Shown here: piece by piece, positions 24,600 to 33,336 of the stretch
Layout: the number at the start of each line of letters is the position of its first letter
Numbering within the stretch: position 1 is the stretch's first letter
NCBI GenBank assembly: GCA_903840385.1
Contig: CAIMFT010000088.1
Span: forward strand, 1-51,482
Direction: 5' to 3'
DNA from: an uncultured Holophagaceae bacterium
GTDB lineage: Bacteria > Acidobacteriota > Holophagae > Holophagales > Holophagaceae
DNA length: 51,482 bases
Position numbers and translations under genes: made by a program
The notes under the pieces: generated by a model
What the model saw: only the letters and a program-made list of their open reading frames with translations
What the model was told of the DNA's origin: nothing
The model's database searches: none

Positions 24600-25001
24600 T
24601 CAAGGTTTGGGTGGGGAGGACAGCCTTTCGTGCAGGGTGCGCACGGCCCGGAGGATGGGCTGGAGGTCGGAGCTGGTGCGCAGCAGCCTCGGAATGGTGG
24701 CCTTGGGCTGGCGGCTGGGGGCGGCGGGGAGGTCCTCGGGGGCGAGGCCCAGGTCCAGGCGCTGCACCAGGTGGCCATGAGCCAGCAGCTCGGCGCAGTC
24801 GGCCACGGTGAGGCCCTCGGCCAGCCAGCCCTTGATGCGCTTCAGCCGGGGCAGCTCATCGATGTGGTAGTAGCGGAGGTTGCCCTTGCTGCGCCGGGGC
24901 CGGATGGCCGGGATCACGTCCTCCCAGTAGCGCAGGTCCTTGGGGCCAACGCCGATGTGCTGGGCAGCTTCGCCGATCTTGAACCACTTGCGGTCAGCCA
25001 T
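24600..25001 (-). CDS. MerR-family transcriptional regulator
   Basis: 133 residues. The N-terminal MerR helix-turn-helix reads [32 protein letters not shown], followed by a wing with [33 protein letters not shown]. The C-terminal 55 residues have no cysteine motif or known sensor domain, so it is not a metal sensor of the classical kind. Small MerR proteins of this type in many Gram-negative bacteria sit close to ihfA and tRNA genes; here tRNA-Pro is the next gene. It follows the NtrC-type activator by 10 bp in the same direction and probably shares its transcript. Confidence 0.85.
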   Translation of the reverse strand: MADRKWFKIGEAAQHIGVGPKDLRYWEDVIPAIRPRRSKGNLRYYHIDELPRLKRIKGWLAEGLTVADCAELLAHGHLVQRLDLGLAPEDLPAAPSRQPKATIPRLLRTSSDLQPILRAVRTLHERLSSPPKP

Positions 25002-25011
25002 GATCCACCGC

Positions 25012-26391
25012 CTAGCTCTCCCTGGGCTCGATGCCCAGGGCTTTGAGGCGCTTGTAGAGGTTCGACCGGTCCATGCCCGCCCGCTCGGCGACGCGGGTCA
25101 TGTTGCTGTTCTGCAGCCGCAGCTCCCGCTGCAGGTACTGGCTCTCGAACCAGTCCTTGGCGTCCTTGAGGCTGGCGAACTCCGGGAAGGAGAAGGGATC
25201 CTGCTCGGCGAGGTGGCGGGCGGCGAGGGGGCCCAGGTCCCGGGGACCGATCTCGGTGCTGCGGCCCAGGATGACGGCCCGCTCCATGAGGTTCTTCAGC
25301 TCCCGCACATTGCCCGGCCAGTCGTGGCGCAGGAGGGTGTCCTTGGCCTCGGGCCCGAGGCGCTTGGGGGGGCGGCCGTACTGCCGGCCGATGCGGGTGA
25401 TGAAGGCGTCCGCCAGGGGCAGGATGTCTTCGGGGCGCTCCCGCAGGGGGGGGATGCGCAGGGGCACCACGGCCAGGCGGAAGTAGAGGTCCTCGCGGAA
25501 GCGGCCCCGGGTGATCTCGCTGGCCAGGTCCTTGTTGGTGGCAGCGATGACCCGCACGTCCACGCCCACGGCGCCACCGCCGCCCACAGGCTCCACACGA
25601 CCCTCCTGGAGGGCGCGCAGCACCTTGGCCTGGGTCTTCAGGGACATGTCGCCCACTTCATCCAGGAAGAGGGTGCCGCCGTCGGCCTCGCGGAACTTGC
25701 CCTTCTGGTCCCGCACTGCACCGGTGAAAGCGCCCTTCTGGTGGCCGAACAGCTCGCTCTCGATGAGCTCCTCAGGGATGGCGGCGCAGTTCACCTCGAC
25801 GAAGGGGGCGTCCTTGCGGGGGCTCTGCAGGTGGAGCAGGCGGGCGATCTCTTCCTTGCCGCTGCCGTTCTCGCCCATGAGCAGCACCCGACCTTCGGTG
25901 GGGGCCACCAGAGCCACATCGGCCATGAGGCGGTTCATGGCGGGACTGTCGGCCAGGAAGAAGCGGCCTCCCTCCACTTCGGCCAGGAGGCGCTGGTTCT
26001 CGTGCTGGAGGCGGGACTGGCGCAGGGCGTTGCCCACCACCAGCAGCAGGCGATCCAGGTCGATGGGCTTCTCCAGGAAGTCAAAGGCCCCCAGCTTGGT
26101 GGCCTGGAGGGCCGTGTCGATGCTGGCATGCCCGGAGATCATCACCACCGGCAGGTCGGGTCGGATCTGCTTGGCCTGCTTGAGGGTCTCCAGGCCGTCC
26201 ATGCCCGGCAGCCAGACATCCAGCAGCACCAGCTCCAGGCTCTCGGAGTCCGGGTTGTGCAGCAGCTCAATGGCCTGCTCGCCCCGCTCGGCCTTGACGA
26301 CGTGATAGCCCTCGTCCTTCAGGGCTTCGCCCAGGGACCGCCGGATGCCCGGCTCGTCGTCCACCAGCAGGATGGTCGTGGGAGGCCGCAT
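25012..26391 (-). CDS. NtrC-family sigma-54 response regulator (NtrX-like)
   Basis: 459 residues from the ATG at 26391; a TTG at 26415 would add eight residues. A receiver domain (about 1-120, LLVDDEPGIRRSLGEAL, phospho-Asp in VLLDVWLPGMDG, Lys in FDFLEKP) is followed by an AAA+ domain with Walker A GENGSGKEEIAR, the sigma-54-contacting GAFTGA loop intact in HQKGAFTGAVRDQ, and GGTLFLDEVGDM, then a Fis-type helix-turn-helix (NSNMTRVAERAGMDRSNLYKRLKALGI). The protein should activate sigma-54 promoters. The receiver and C-terminus resemble NtrX more than NtrC. No kinase is adjacent; the NtrY-type kinase at 2141-4216 is a candidate partner. It sits 47 bp after the TorD gene, so it may govern the molybdoenzyme locus. 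Confidence 0.9.
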   Translation of the reverse strand: MRPPTTILLVDDEPGIRRSLGEALKDEGYHVVKAERGEQAIELLHNPDSESLELVLLDVWLPGMDGLETLKQAKQIRPDLPVVMISGHASIDTALQATKLGAFDFLEKPIDLDRLLLVVGNALRQSRLQHENQRLLAEVEGGRFFLADSPAMNRLMADVALVAPTEGRVLLMGENGSGKEEIARLLHLQSPRKDAPFVEVNCAAIPEELIESELFGHQKGAFTGAVRDQKGKFREADGGTLFLDEVGDMSLKTQAKVLRALQEGRVEPVGGGGAVGVDVRVIAATNKDLASEITRGRFREDLYFRLAVVPLRIPPLRERPEDILPLADAFITRIGRQYGRPPKRLGPEAKDTLLRHDWPGNVRELKNLMERAVILGRSTEIGPRDLGPLAARHLAEQDPFSFPEFASLKDAKDWFESQYLQRELRLQNSNMTRVAERAGMDRSNLYKRLKALGIEPRES

Positions 26392-26438
26392 GGGTCCATG
26401 CTGTATGGAAGACAAGCCTTTGTCCAGCAGGACTTTGC

Positions 26439-27035
26439 CTAAATTACTGCCAGCTCCCTGTCGAGCTCGTCCAGGAGGCCTGCCACCAGGTCGGCGGCGG
26501 CCTGGAAGTAGGGCGCCGGTGCGGCAGACGGAAGCTGGCGGGCCACGGCGTCGCTCAGGGGGCGCAGGTGCTCCCGGAGGAGACGCAGGGCGAGGGCCCG
26601 GAGGCGCTCCTCCTCCAGCGGATCAGACGCATCCAGCGATTGGCCGAGGATGGCACTGAGGCAGGCCAGTTCCAGGCCCAGGTGGTCGGGCGGGACCCCC
26701 AGGTCGTCCTGCAGGGAGAGGTCGGCCTCATCGTGGATGGCCTTCAGGGGCCCCAGGATGTCCGGGGCCTGGTGGTGCCCCCGGGCCTGCACGGAGGCGA
26801 AGAGGTGGACGGGGTCCCCCTCCAGGGTGTGCAGGAAGAGCCGGGCGTACTCCACGGAGCGGTCCTGGTCGTCCAGCGAGGCGGCCACGATCTGGGCGAG
26901 CGGCCCCCGCAGGGCAGGGGACAGGCCGTCGCTGGCGGCCAGAGCAGCCTCCAGATCGGGTCCCAGGTCGGTGTCCGGCTCGAGGAACACCTCGGCAAGC
27001 AGCTGGGCCAGGTCGGCGAAGGTGGCGAGGGACAT
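26439..27035 (-). CDS. TorD-family molybdoenzyme chaperone
   Basis: 198 residues, all-alpha by composition, with an AGGA ribosome-binding site. The DDQDRSVEYARLFLHTLEGDPVHLFASVQARG segment in the first half corresponds to the YxxLF-containing core of TorD/DmsD proteins, and a conserved helix with PDHLGLELACLSAILG follows. Proteins of this family bind the Tat signal of a molybdenum enzyme and hold it for cofactor insertion. The client is almost certainly the Tat-dependent molybdoenzyme encoded at 28829-31015. The gene is separated from the nrfD-like gene by 240 bp that contain a perfect 12-bp palindrome, so it may have its own promoter. Confidence 0.85.
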   Translation of the reverse strand: MSLATFADLAQLLAEVFLEPDTDLGPDLEAALAASDGLSPALRGPLAQIVAASLDDQDRSVEYARLFLHTLEGDPVHLFASVQARGHHQAPDILGPLKAIHDEADLSLQDDLGVPPDHLGLELACLSAILGQSLDASDPLEEERLRALALRLLREHLRPLSDAVARQLPSAAPAPYFQAAADLVAGLLDELDRELAVI

Positions 27036-27164
27036 TCGGGTTCCTCTTCGGATGGGTGTGTCGGAGGTATGGCAGGGTGTGGTGAATCAAGATCAACAGG
27101 GCGAAGGGGGTATTCCGCGTCCGACGGATGAGCATATCCCGGCGCTTTTATCCCTGTTGAAAGG

Positions 27165-27176
27165 CTTGTTAACAAG
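27165..27176. promoter_or_regulatory. Palindrome CTTGTTAACAAG upstream of the TorD gene
   Basis: A perfect 12-bp palindrome in the 240-bp gap between the NrfD and TorD genes, about 130 bp before the TorD start. The gap also holds two GGATGAAGG direct repeats (27175-27200). No clear -35/-10 pair or sigma-54 site could be identified. Confidence 0.35.
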
Positions 27177-27275
27177 GATGAAGGGGATGAAGGGGAGGCA
27201 AGGCGCGGGTCCATCAGGTCCCCCCAATTCACCAGCTTTTGTGCGCCTGGGTCCCAAGTTGTTCAACACAGAGTG

Positions 27276-28256
27276 TCAGTGCAAGGACCCCATCTTGTGG
27301 AAGCTGCTCAGCTGGCCGGCGTAGACGAAGATGTAGCGCAGCAGGAAGCCCCCGCAGAGGACGAGGCTGGAGGCCACCAGGGCCAGCTTGCGGTCGCCGT
27401 GGAAGGCATGCCCCTTGAGGAGGCTGGGGGCCAGCTCGTAGACCTCGATGGCCAGCGGCGTGAGCAGCCCGAAGCCCATGAAGAAGACCCAGAACACCAC
27501 GGTGTAGGGGCCCCCGAGGATGAGCCAGAGGGCCTGCTTCACCGCCAGGACCGACAGCTGGCCGTGGATCAGGTAGGGCAGGATGATGAACAGCTCCAGC
27601 ACGATGAAGACGATGTCGAGGGTGATGAGGAACTTGGTCTCGTGGGTCTGGATGGGCTCCCGCCGGTCCAGCACCATGGCCAGGAGCAGGGCGGCGGCGC
27701 CGCTGGAGAGGGCCGAGAACAGGAACATCTGAGCCACCAGGTTGGTGTTCCAGAAGGGGCGCGCCGAGACCGCACCCAGCAGCACGCCGGTGTAGATGCC
27801 CACCCCGATGGCGAAGGGGAAGCCGATCATGGCGATGAGCTTGGTGTGGGCGCTGAGGTCCACGTTCAGCCGATGCACCCGCGCCCAGGTGGCGGGGACC
27901 TTCGCGAAGAGCTGCTGGCGCCAGGCCTCCGGCAGCCAGGCGTAGGCGTAGAGGAACGCGATGCCCGTGAAGAACGTCAGCAGGTAGGACCCGATGGACA
28001 TGGGGCTCTCCCACCGGAAGTGGGTGAACAGCTTGTAGAAGCGGTACCAGTTCCCCAGGTCGAGGATGAGCAGGGCCGAGCCCAGCGCCACGGGCCAGGG
28101 GGCCAGCAGGGCGCCCATCCGGGCGACGCGGGGGTAGGCCGGCTGGCCGTCCACCTCCAGGTAGTTGGCCAGGCCCGCGGCGAAGAACAGGCCAGCGGAG
28201 AGGCCACCCAGGAACAGGTAGACCACGATGAGGAGACCCCAGTTGAGCTCGTGCAT
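27276..28256 (-). CDS. NrfD/PsrC-type quinone-interacting membrane subunit
   Basis: 326 residues with eight to nine membrane helices. The start LNWGLLIVVYLFLGGLSAGLFFAAGLANYL is the typical NrfD/PsrC opening, followed by GALLAPWPVALGSALLILDLG. These subunits anchor a periplasmic molybdoenzyme/ferredoxin pair to the inner membrane and exchange electrons with menaquinol. The gene begins 9 bp after the ferredoxin subunit gene, and the three form a PsrABC-like set. The subunit is hydrophobic throughout with no heme-ligating His pairs as in b-type cytochromes, consistent with NrfD. The 240 bp after it contain no further gene on either strand. Confidence 0.9.
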   Translation of the reverse strand: MHELNWGLLIVVYLFLGGLSAGLFFAAGLANYLEVDGQPAYPRVARMGALLAPWPVALGSALLILDLGNWYRFYKLFTHFRWESPMSIGSYLLTFFTGIAFLYAYAWLPEAWRQQLFAKVPATWARVHRLNVDLSAHTKLIAMIGFPFAIGVGIYTGVLLGAVSARPFWNTNLVAQMFLFSALSSGAAALLLAMVLDRREPIQTHETKFLITLDIVFIVLELFIILPYLIHGQLSVLAVKQALWLILGGPYTVVFWVFFMGFGLLTPLAIEVYELAPSLLKGHAFHGDRKLALVASSLVLCGGFLLRYIFVYAGQLSSFHKMGSLH

Positions 28257-28265
28257 GGCTTCCTC

Positions 28266-28817
28266 CTAGAGCAGGTAATAGAGTTGGGGGCCGTTGCCGG
28301 TCTGGGGTTCCTTGAGGCGGTAGCGCCGCGTGGCCAGCAGCTCGTGGATGCGGCTGGAGCTGTCCTCCAGGTCGCCGAAGACGCGCACCTTGGAGGGGCA
28401 GGTGGCCACGCAGGCCGGCAGCTCGCCGCCGTCGATGCGGTGGCTGCACAGGGTGCACTTGTGGACTGTGCCGCTCTCCTCGTGGAAGTAGCGGGCCTCG
28501 TAGGGGCAGGCCACCATGCAGTAGCGGCAGCCGATGCAGTCGTCGTAGTCCACCAGGACGATGCCGTCCTTGCGCACCCAGGTGGCACCCGTGGGGCAGA
28601 CCCGGGCGCAGGAGGGGTGCTCGCAGTGGTGGCACTGCTCCGGCTCGAAGTCGATGCGGAGCTTGGGGTACTCACCCTGGCGGGCCTCGTTGATCCAGTT
28701 CCGGAACCGGCCCACGGGGACCTCGTTCTCGGCCTTGCAGGCGACGGCGCAGGCTTTGCAGTTGATGCACTTCCTGGAGTCGACGACGAGGGCGTAGCGC
28801 TTCTTCTTCATGGCCAT
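28266..28817 (-). CDS. Four-cluster [4Fe-4S] electron-transfer subunit (PsrB/PhsB-like)
   Basis: 183 residues starting at the ATG at 28817, with GGAGGG seven bases upstream and 11 bp after the molybdoenzyme stop. Sixteen cysteines form four clusters: CINCKACAVAC, CHHCEHPSCARVC, CIGCRYCMVAC and CTLC with a later CVATC. This is the standard pattern for the beta subunit of DMSO-reductase-family enzymes, passing electrons between the NrfD membrane protein and the catalytic subunit. It has no signal peptide, so it is expected to be carried out in complex with the Tat-exported catalytic subunit. Neighbouring genes are in the order catalytic, ferredoxin, membrane subunit. Confidence 0.93.
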   Translation of the reverse strand: MAMKKKRYALVVDSRKCINCKACAVACKAENEVPVGRFRNWINEARQGEYPKLRIDFEPEQCHHCEHPSCARVCPTGATWVRKDGIVLVDYDDCIGCRYCMVACPYEARYFHEESGTVHKCTLCSHRIDGGELPACVATCPSKVRVFGDLEDSSSRIHELLATRRYRLKEPQTGNGPQLYYLL

Positions 28818-28828
28818 GGGGTCCCTCC

Positions 28829-31015
28829 TCAGGCGTTGGCGACTTTGACGAAGGTCTCGTGGAAGGCAGCATTGCCCGAGACCTTGTCCCACGCGGTTTC
28901 GAGGAGCGCCGCATCGCTGGCGCCCACGTTGTAGACCAGGCTCTGCATCTTCGCTTTCTTGCCGAAGCCGTGGAGCATGAAGACGCAGTCGGGCCGGATC
29001 TCCTCCGTGACGCGGACCTTGATGCGGACGGTGCCCACGCTACTGGTGACGGCCACGTAGGAGCCGTGGCGGATGCCTAGGCGCTCAGCGGGCTTGGGGT
29101 TGATCCAGAGGTCGTTCTCCTTCATGAACTCGTTGAGCCAGACGTTGTTCGACTGGTTGGCGTGGGTGAAGTAGCCCACCCGGCCCAGGATGAGGCGGAA
29201 GCGGTCCCCCGGTGGCTGGGTCGGGGCCTCGTAGACGGGCAGGGGGTCGTAGCCAGCCTCTTTGAGGCGCTCCGAGAACAGCTCGATCTTGCCGGTCTTG
29301 GTGACGAAGCGGTGGTCTGGGTTCAGGGTCTTGCCGTAGCTCGGCTGCCCGCTGGCGGCCCAGACCCCATGCTTCTTCATGTGCTCCATGGCCATGGGAA
29401 TGGGCAGCTCCTTGAACTCGGCCTCCACCCACTGCTCGATGGTGTAGTCGAAGTAGTCGGAGAGGCCCAGGCGCTTGGCCAGACCCTGGACGATTTCCAG
29501 GTTGGGCTTGGTGTCGTGGATGGGCTTGACCACCTGCTGCCGGTAGACCACAGCGGGCCAGATGCCGGCCATGACCTCCACGGGATCCGTGCGCTCCAGG
29601 TAGGCACTCTCGGGGAACACCACGTCGGCGTACCAGGCCATGTCGCTCATCTGCACATCGATCACGCCGATGAAGTCCATGCCCTCGATCATCTTCAGGG
29701 TCTTGGCCTGGTCTGGCATGGCGTTCATGGGGTCCTGCTTGTAGACCATCCAAGCCTTCACTGGGTAGGGCTTCCCGCTGAGCACGTTCTCCCGGAGCTT
29801 CAGATAGACGCCGTCCCCCTTGGCGGCCAGGGGGAAGTGCTTCTCGATCTCGTCCACCCGGGCGGCTTTGGGCTCGTCCCAGGGCATGAAGAGGAACTCG
29901 CCCTTGGGCAGCTTGGCGTTGGGCACCATGCCGCCCTGCTGATCCCAGTTGCCCACGATGGCGTTGAGGATGGCCTGGGCGCGACGCATCTGGAAGTCGT
30001 TCTGGTACCACGAGGACCGGCGGCCGGCGTAGTAGACGGCGCGGGGGGCGGCGTCCGAGAACTCCCGGGCGATGCGGATGATGTCCTTGGCGGGGATCTC
30101 GGTTTCCTGCTCGGCCCACTCGGGGGTGTACTGCTTCACATGCTCGGTGAGCAGGTCGAAGCCGATGGTGCTGGCGGCGACGAACTCGTGGCTGTGGCGG
30201 TTCTCCTTGATGATCACGTGGAGCATCGCCAGGATGAACGCCAGGTCGGTGCCGGGCTTGATGGGGTACCACTCGTCGGCCTTGGCGGCGGTGACGGTGA
30301 AGCGGGGGTCAAGGTAGACCAGCTTGGCCTTGCGCTCCATGACCCCGCCGATGAGGTCCATGGTGTCGGGGGTGATGATGCTCTCGAAGCGATTGGCGCC
30401 GGACATGATCACGTACTTGCTGTTGAGCAGGTCGAAGCTGGGCACGGTGCCGAAGGTGGCGCTGTAGGCCAGGTTCACCGAGGCCAGGCAGAGGGTGGGG
30501 TGGCGGACCAGGTTGGGCGAGCCGAAGGCCAGGCCGAGGTTCTTGAAGAACACTTCCTGAAAGCCTTCCGTGGAGGACCAGAGGGAGGCCTCGGGGCCGT
30601 ACTTAGCCTTCACCGCTGCCAGCTTCTGGGCGGCGAAGTCGAAGGCCTCGTCCCAGGTGGCCTTCTTCCACTTGCCTTCGCCCCGAGCACCCACGCGGAT
30701 CATGGGGTGCTTGATGCGGTCCGGGTCGTAGACCTGCTTGATGGCCGCATTGCCGCGGGCGCAGAGCATGTCCCGGGACTTCGGATTTTCGGGATTGGGG
30801 TTCAGCTTGCGGACGATGCCCCCCTCCACCACGGCGATGGCCGAGCACTTGTTGGGGCACAGCTCGCAGGTGGTGGGGACCTGGCGGTCATCGTTAGAGA
30901 CCGTCCGGCCCTTCCGGAAGTACTTGAGGCAGCCCACCTGAGTGGTGGCGGCAACGCCGGCGGTGACGCCGGCGGCCTGCAGGAACAAGCGGCGATCCAT
31001 GCGAAGGGTTCCCAT
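28829..31015 (-). CDS. Periplasmic molybdopterin oxidoreductase (PsrA/PhsA-like)
   Basis: 728 residues from the ATG at 31015 (GGAGA ribosome-binding site). A Tat signal (DRRLFLQAAGVTAG, residues 7-20) is followed by Cys50, Cys53, Cys57 and Cys85 for a [4Fe-4S] cluster and then the molybdopterin-guanine dinucleotide domains of the DMSO-reductase family. Cys176, in HPTLCLAS, is the likely molybdenum ligand, as in polysulfide and thiosulfate reductases. Other family marks are DPDRIKHPMIRVGARGEGKW, KTGKIELFSERL and the C-terminal HGFGKKAK. Sequence alone does not fix the substrate: polysulfide, thiosulfate, tetrathionate, arsenate or selenate reduction are all possible, with a sulfur compound the nearest match. 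It is the third gene of an operon that starts with a cytochrome c and a porin. Confidence 0.9.
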   Translation of the reverse strand: MGTLRMDRRLFLQAAGVTAGVAATTQVGCLKYFRKGRTVSNDDRQVPTTCELCPNKCSAIAVVEGGIVRKLNPNPENPKSRDMLCARGNAAIKQVYDPDRIKHPMIRVGARGEGKWKKATWDEAFDFAAQKLAAVKAKYGPEASLWSSTEGFQEVFFKNLGLAFGSPNLVRHPTLCLASVNLAYSATFGTVPSFDLLNSKYVIMSGANRFESIITPDTMDLIGGVMERKAKLVYLDPRFTVTAAKADEWYPIKPGTDLAFILAMLHVIIKENRHSHEFVAASTIGFDLLTEHVKQYTPEWAEQETEIPAKDIIRIAREFSDAAPRAVYYAGRRSSWYQNDFQMRRAQAILNAIVGNWDQQGGMVPNAKLPKGEFLFMPWDEPKAARVDEIEKHFPLAAKGDGVYLKLRENVLSGKPYPVKAWMVYKQDPMNAMPDQAKTLKMIEGMDFIGVIDVQMSDMAWYADVVFPESAYLERTDPVEVMAGIWPAVVYRQQVVKPIHDTKPNLEIVQGLAKRLGLSDYFDYTIEQWVEAEFKELPIPMAMEHMKKHGVWAASGQPSYGKTLNPDHRFVTKTGKIELFSERLKEAGYDPLPVYEAPTQPPGDRFRLILGRVGYFTHANQSNNVWLNEFMKENDLWINPKPAERLGIRHGSYVAVTSSVGTVRIKVRVTEEIRPDCVFMLHGFGKKAKMQSLVYNVGASDAALLETAWDKVSGNAAFHETFVKVANA

Positions 31016-31088
31016 GGGGTTCTCCCTGGTGATGCGGGGACGCAAAACCGGGCCGTGGAGAGGCCCCCCGGCCCGGATGTTCAGGACG

Positions 31089-32783
31089 CTAGAACTTCAC
31101 TTCCAGTGAGACGTAGGTCGACTTCACGGTGGCGGGGAAGGCGTACTGCAGCATGGGATTCTTCGCCAGGTCGAAGTTCTCCATGGCCATGGGGGCGATG
31201 TGCCAGCCGCTGAAGGCGGTGCTGTACTTGTAGTCCAGGTAGCCGACACGCAGGGCGGCGTTCTTGGCGAACTGCCAGTGGGCGTAGGCTTCCCAGACGT
31301 CGCCGCGGGTGCCGAGCTTTTCGGTCAGCTCACCGGCAGCGGGGCTGTAGGTCCACCACCGGGGGGAGCCATGGTTGAACTCCACCCCGAGGCCGAGGGT
31401 CTCAGTGGGATCCCAGCGCATGCCCAGGTAGTAGGCGTTGGCGGTCTGGCTCTTGGTGGCGTCGCCCAGCAGGCCGCCGAAGCCCGTCAGGAGGTAGTTC
31501 GGGCCCGAAGGATAGCCGGCGGGCATGACGGTGGGGAAGTTCCAGTAGGCACCGTACTGGCTCTGCTTGCCGTTCGGGTGGGTGGTGATGCTGCCGAAGC
31601 TGGCGAAGTAGGTGAAGTTGTCCGTGGGCTTGTGCTTCCAGGTGGCGGTCCACTGGTCGATGTCACCCAGGTTGTTGGTGGCGGTGACGAACTGGGTGGC
31701 AGGCATGCCGCCCATGCCCGGGGTGGCCGGCACGGGGAAGTTGTTGGTGCTGCCGTAGGGGATGTCCGTGAGGTTGCCCATGCGGTTGTAGCCCAGGTAG
31801 AAGTTGGCGCTCTGGATGGACTCGCCGATCTGGAAGAGCAGGGGCAGGTCAAACATGGCGCCCAGCACCGTGCTGTCCTTGAGGGGACCGATGCTGTTTA
31901 CCTGCAGGCTGGCGTTGGCCGGATTCGCCATGGTGGCGCCGGAGAAGTTGAAGCCCACCACGGCTGCGCTGGTCTTGCTGCTGCCGCCGCCGCCGAAGCC
32001 GGACTCGTAGCCGATGCCATAGCACAGGCCCAGGAGGGTGTTCTCGGGGAAGCCGAGGTTATCGAGGTGGAACTTGAAGCCGATGCCGTCGACCATGGCG
32101 TTCACAGCCAGGGCCTGCGGGGTGGCCTGGCGCTCGCCGCCGTCCTTCACCTCGAAGGGCGGGCCATCGGAGGTGTTCTGGCGGCCGATGGACAGGACGC
32201 CCACAGGGAAGTCATAAACCAGGCTGGCGCGCTCGACCCGCAGCACGTCCGTACCCGGCACCTTGGCGCTGTTGAAAGAGTTCTGCACCGTGTTGGGGGA
32301 GCCGTTGAAGGTGGGCACATCGGCGCCGCCATGGATCTTGTACATGGTCAGGCGACCCATGATCTTGGCGTGCTCATTGATGGTCATGCCCATGCGCAGG
32401 CGCAGGCGGGTGGACCACTGGGTGGAGTTGCTCCAGTCCTGGGCCTGGACCTGCTGGGTGACGGGCATGGGCATGCCGGTGGCCGGGCCGGGGCCGGGGT
32501 TCTGGATGAAGCCCATGAACTGCTGGTAGGGGTTGAAGTGCCACTCGCTGCTCTCGAACCGGGTGCGGAGATCGCCGCCCCAGCTGATGTTGCTGCTGGC
32601 GGCCTTGGTCTCGACCTTGACCAGGCGTTCCTCCACCGTCTGGACGGCGGCGGCCTTTTCTTCGATGGCCTTGAGCTGATTCTTCAGCTGTTCAATCTGC
32701 TTCTGGAGGTCGGCATTGCTCTGGGCGCTCAGTGCTGCGGGCGCCAAGGCGGCGACAAGGGCGAGCATGATGCGGGATTTCAT
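31089..32783 (-). CDS. Outer-membrane porin-like beta-barrel with N-terminal coiled coil
   Basis: 564 residues with GGAGA upstream. A signal peptide (1-20, ending ALSAQ) is followed by a short coiled coil (LQKQIEQLKNQLKAIEEKAA, about 25-50), a layout of several large porin families such as DUF3373, then a run of amphipathic strands containing GGDLRTRFESSEW, and a final Phe (STYVSLEVKF), the barrel-assembly signature. The protein probably forms a pore for the substrate of the molybdoenzyme, or an outer-membrane conduit. It lies between the cytochrome c and the catalytic subunit genes, a position not seen in standard psrABC or phsABC operons. A specific ligand cannot be predicted. Confidence 0.82.
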   Translation of the reverse strand: MKSRIMLALVAALAPAALSAQSNADLQKQIEQLKNQLKAIEEKAAAVQTVEERLVKVETKAASSNISWGGDLRTRFESSEWHFNPYQQFMGFIQNPGPGPATGMPMPVTQQVQAQDWSNSTQWSTRLRLRMGMTINEHAKIMGRLTMYKIHGGADVPTFNGSPNTVQNSFNSAKVPGTDVLRVERASLVYDFPVGVLSIGRQNTSDGPPFEVKDGGERQATPQALAVNAMVDGIGFKFHLDNLGFPENTLLGLCYGIGYESGFGGGGSSKTSAAVVGFNFSGATMANPANASLQVNSIGPLKDSTVLGAMFDLPLLFQIGESIQSANFYLGYNRMGNLTDIPYGSTNNFPVPATPGMGGMPATQFVTATNNLGDIDQWTATWKHKPTDNFTYFASFGSITTHPNGKQSQYGAYWNFPTVMPAGYPSGPNYLLTGFGGLLGDATKSQTANAYYLGMRWDPTETLGLGVEFNHGSPRWWTYSPAAGELTEKLGTRGDVWEAYAHWQFAKNAALRVGYLDYKYSTAFSGWHIAPMAMENFDLAKNPMLQYAFPATVKSTYVSLEVKF

Positions 32784-32845
32784 GGGGTGTCTCCGTGGAG
32801 AACGCTTGAGAGGGGGGGGAGGGGTGTCGGCGGCCTGGCGGCGGT

Positions 32846-33166
32846 TCAGCCGCCGCAGGTCTCGGGCTGGGGGGAATCAGAGGCGTGGTTCACCAGGAAG
32901 GTCTGCACGTCCTTGACCTGCTCGGGCTTCACGACGGAGTCCAGCTTCTCGGTGCCCTTCTTGTGCTTCCCGGCGGCGAAGTAGGCCTTCCACTGGGCCT
33001 GGGTCTTCGAGAGCGGGGTGATTTCTTTGGCGGGCGTGCCAGGGGCGTGGCAGGCCTTGCAGGTCTTCTTGAAGTAGAACTTGCCCTTGGTGTCGCTGCC
33101 GCCTTCGGCGGCGAGGGGCGCAGCCAGCAAGGCGGCGGCGGCGAGGATGAGCAGGGTGTTTCGCAT
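32846..33166 (-). CDS. Periplasmic monoheme cytochrome c without an axial Met
   Basis: 106 residues with AGGAAG upstream. A signal peptide (1-20, ending PLAAE) precedes a single heme-binding CKACH (36-40). The mature chain is Lys-rich and contains no methionine, so the sixth heme ligand must be something else; His68 (GKHKKG) or His94 (VNHASD) are the candidates. A lone Cys104 lies near the end (PETCGG). It is the first gene of the molybdoenzyme operon and could pass electrons between the membrane complex and an outer-membrane or extracellular partner. An 8-G run lies between this gene and the porin gene. Confidence 0.88.
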   Translation of the reverse strand: MRNTLLILAAAALLAAPLAAEGGSDTKGKFYFKKTCKACHAPGTPAKEITPLSKTQAQWKAYFAAGKHKKGTEKLDSVVKPEQVKDVQTFLVNHASDSPQPETCGG

Positions 33167-33319
33167 GGTTTCTTCCTTTCCTGTGAGGTGGGGGGATCAG
33201 GGCGCCGTGGCGGGGGTGCGATCAGCTGCCCGGGAGGTTCGTGGAGGTCCTGCAGGCGGGGGGGCATGTCTGCCCGCCGAATAGAGGATGCGAGGGTAAT
33301 GTACGCGGTCAAGAGAGGT

Positions 33320-33335
33320 CGTGATCCGTGTCACA
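33320..33335. promoter_or_regulatory. CRP-like site CGTGA-N6-TCACA
   Basis: Nine of ten conserved bases of the TGTGA-N6-TCACA consensus of CRP/FNR-superfamily regulators. It lies 154 bp upstream of the cytochrome c gene and about 115 bp upstream of the divergent ferredoxin gene, in the AT-rich core (33310-33430) of their shared 283-bp intergenic region. That region holds no other gene. Confidence 0.6.
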
Positions 33336-33336
33336 G

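Noticed and set aside
27080..27100. FNR box TTGAT-N4-ATCAA before the TorD gene
   Set aside because: Only the left half-site is intact on the minus strand; the right half matches three of five bases.
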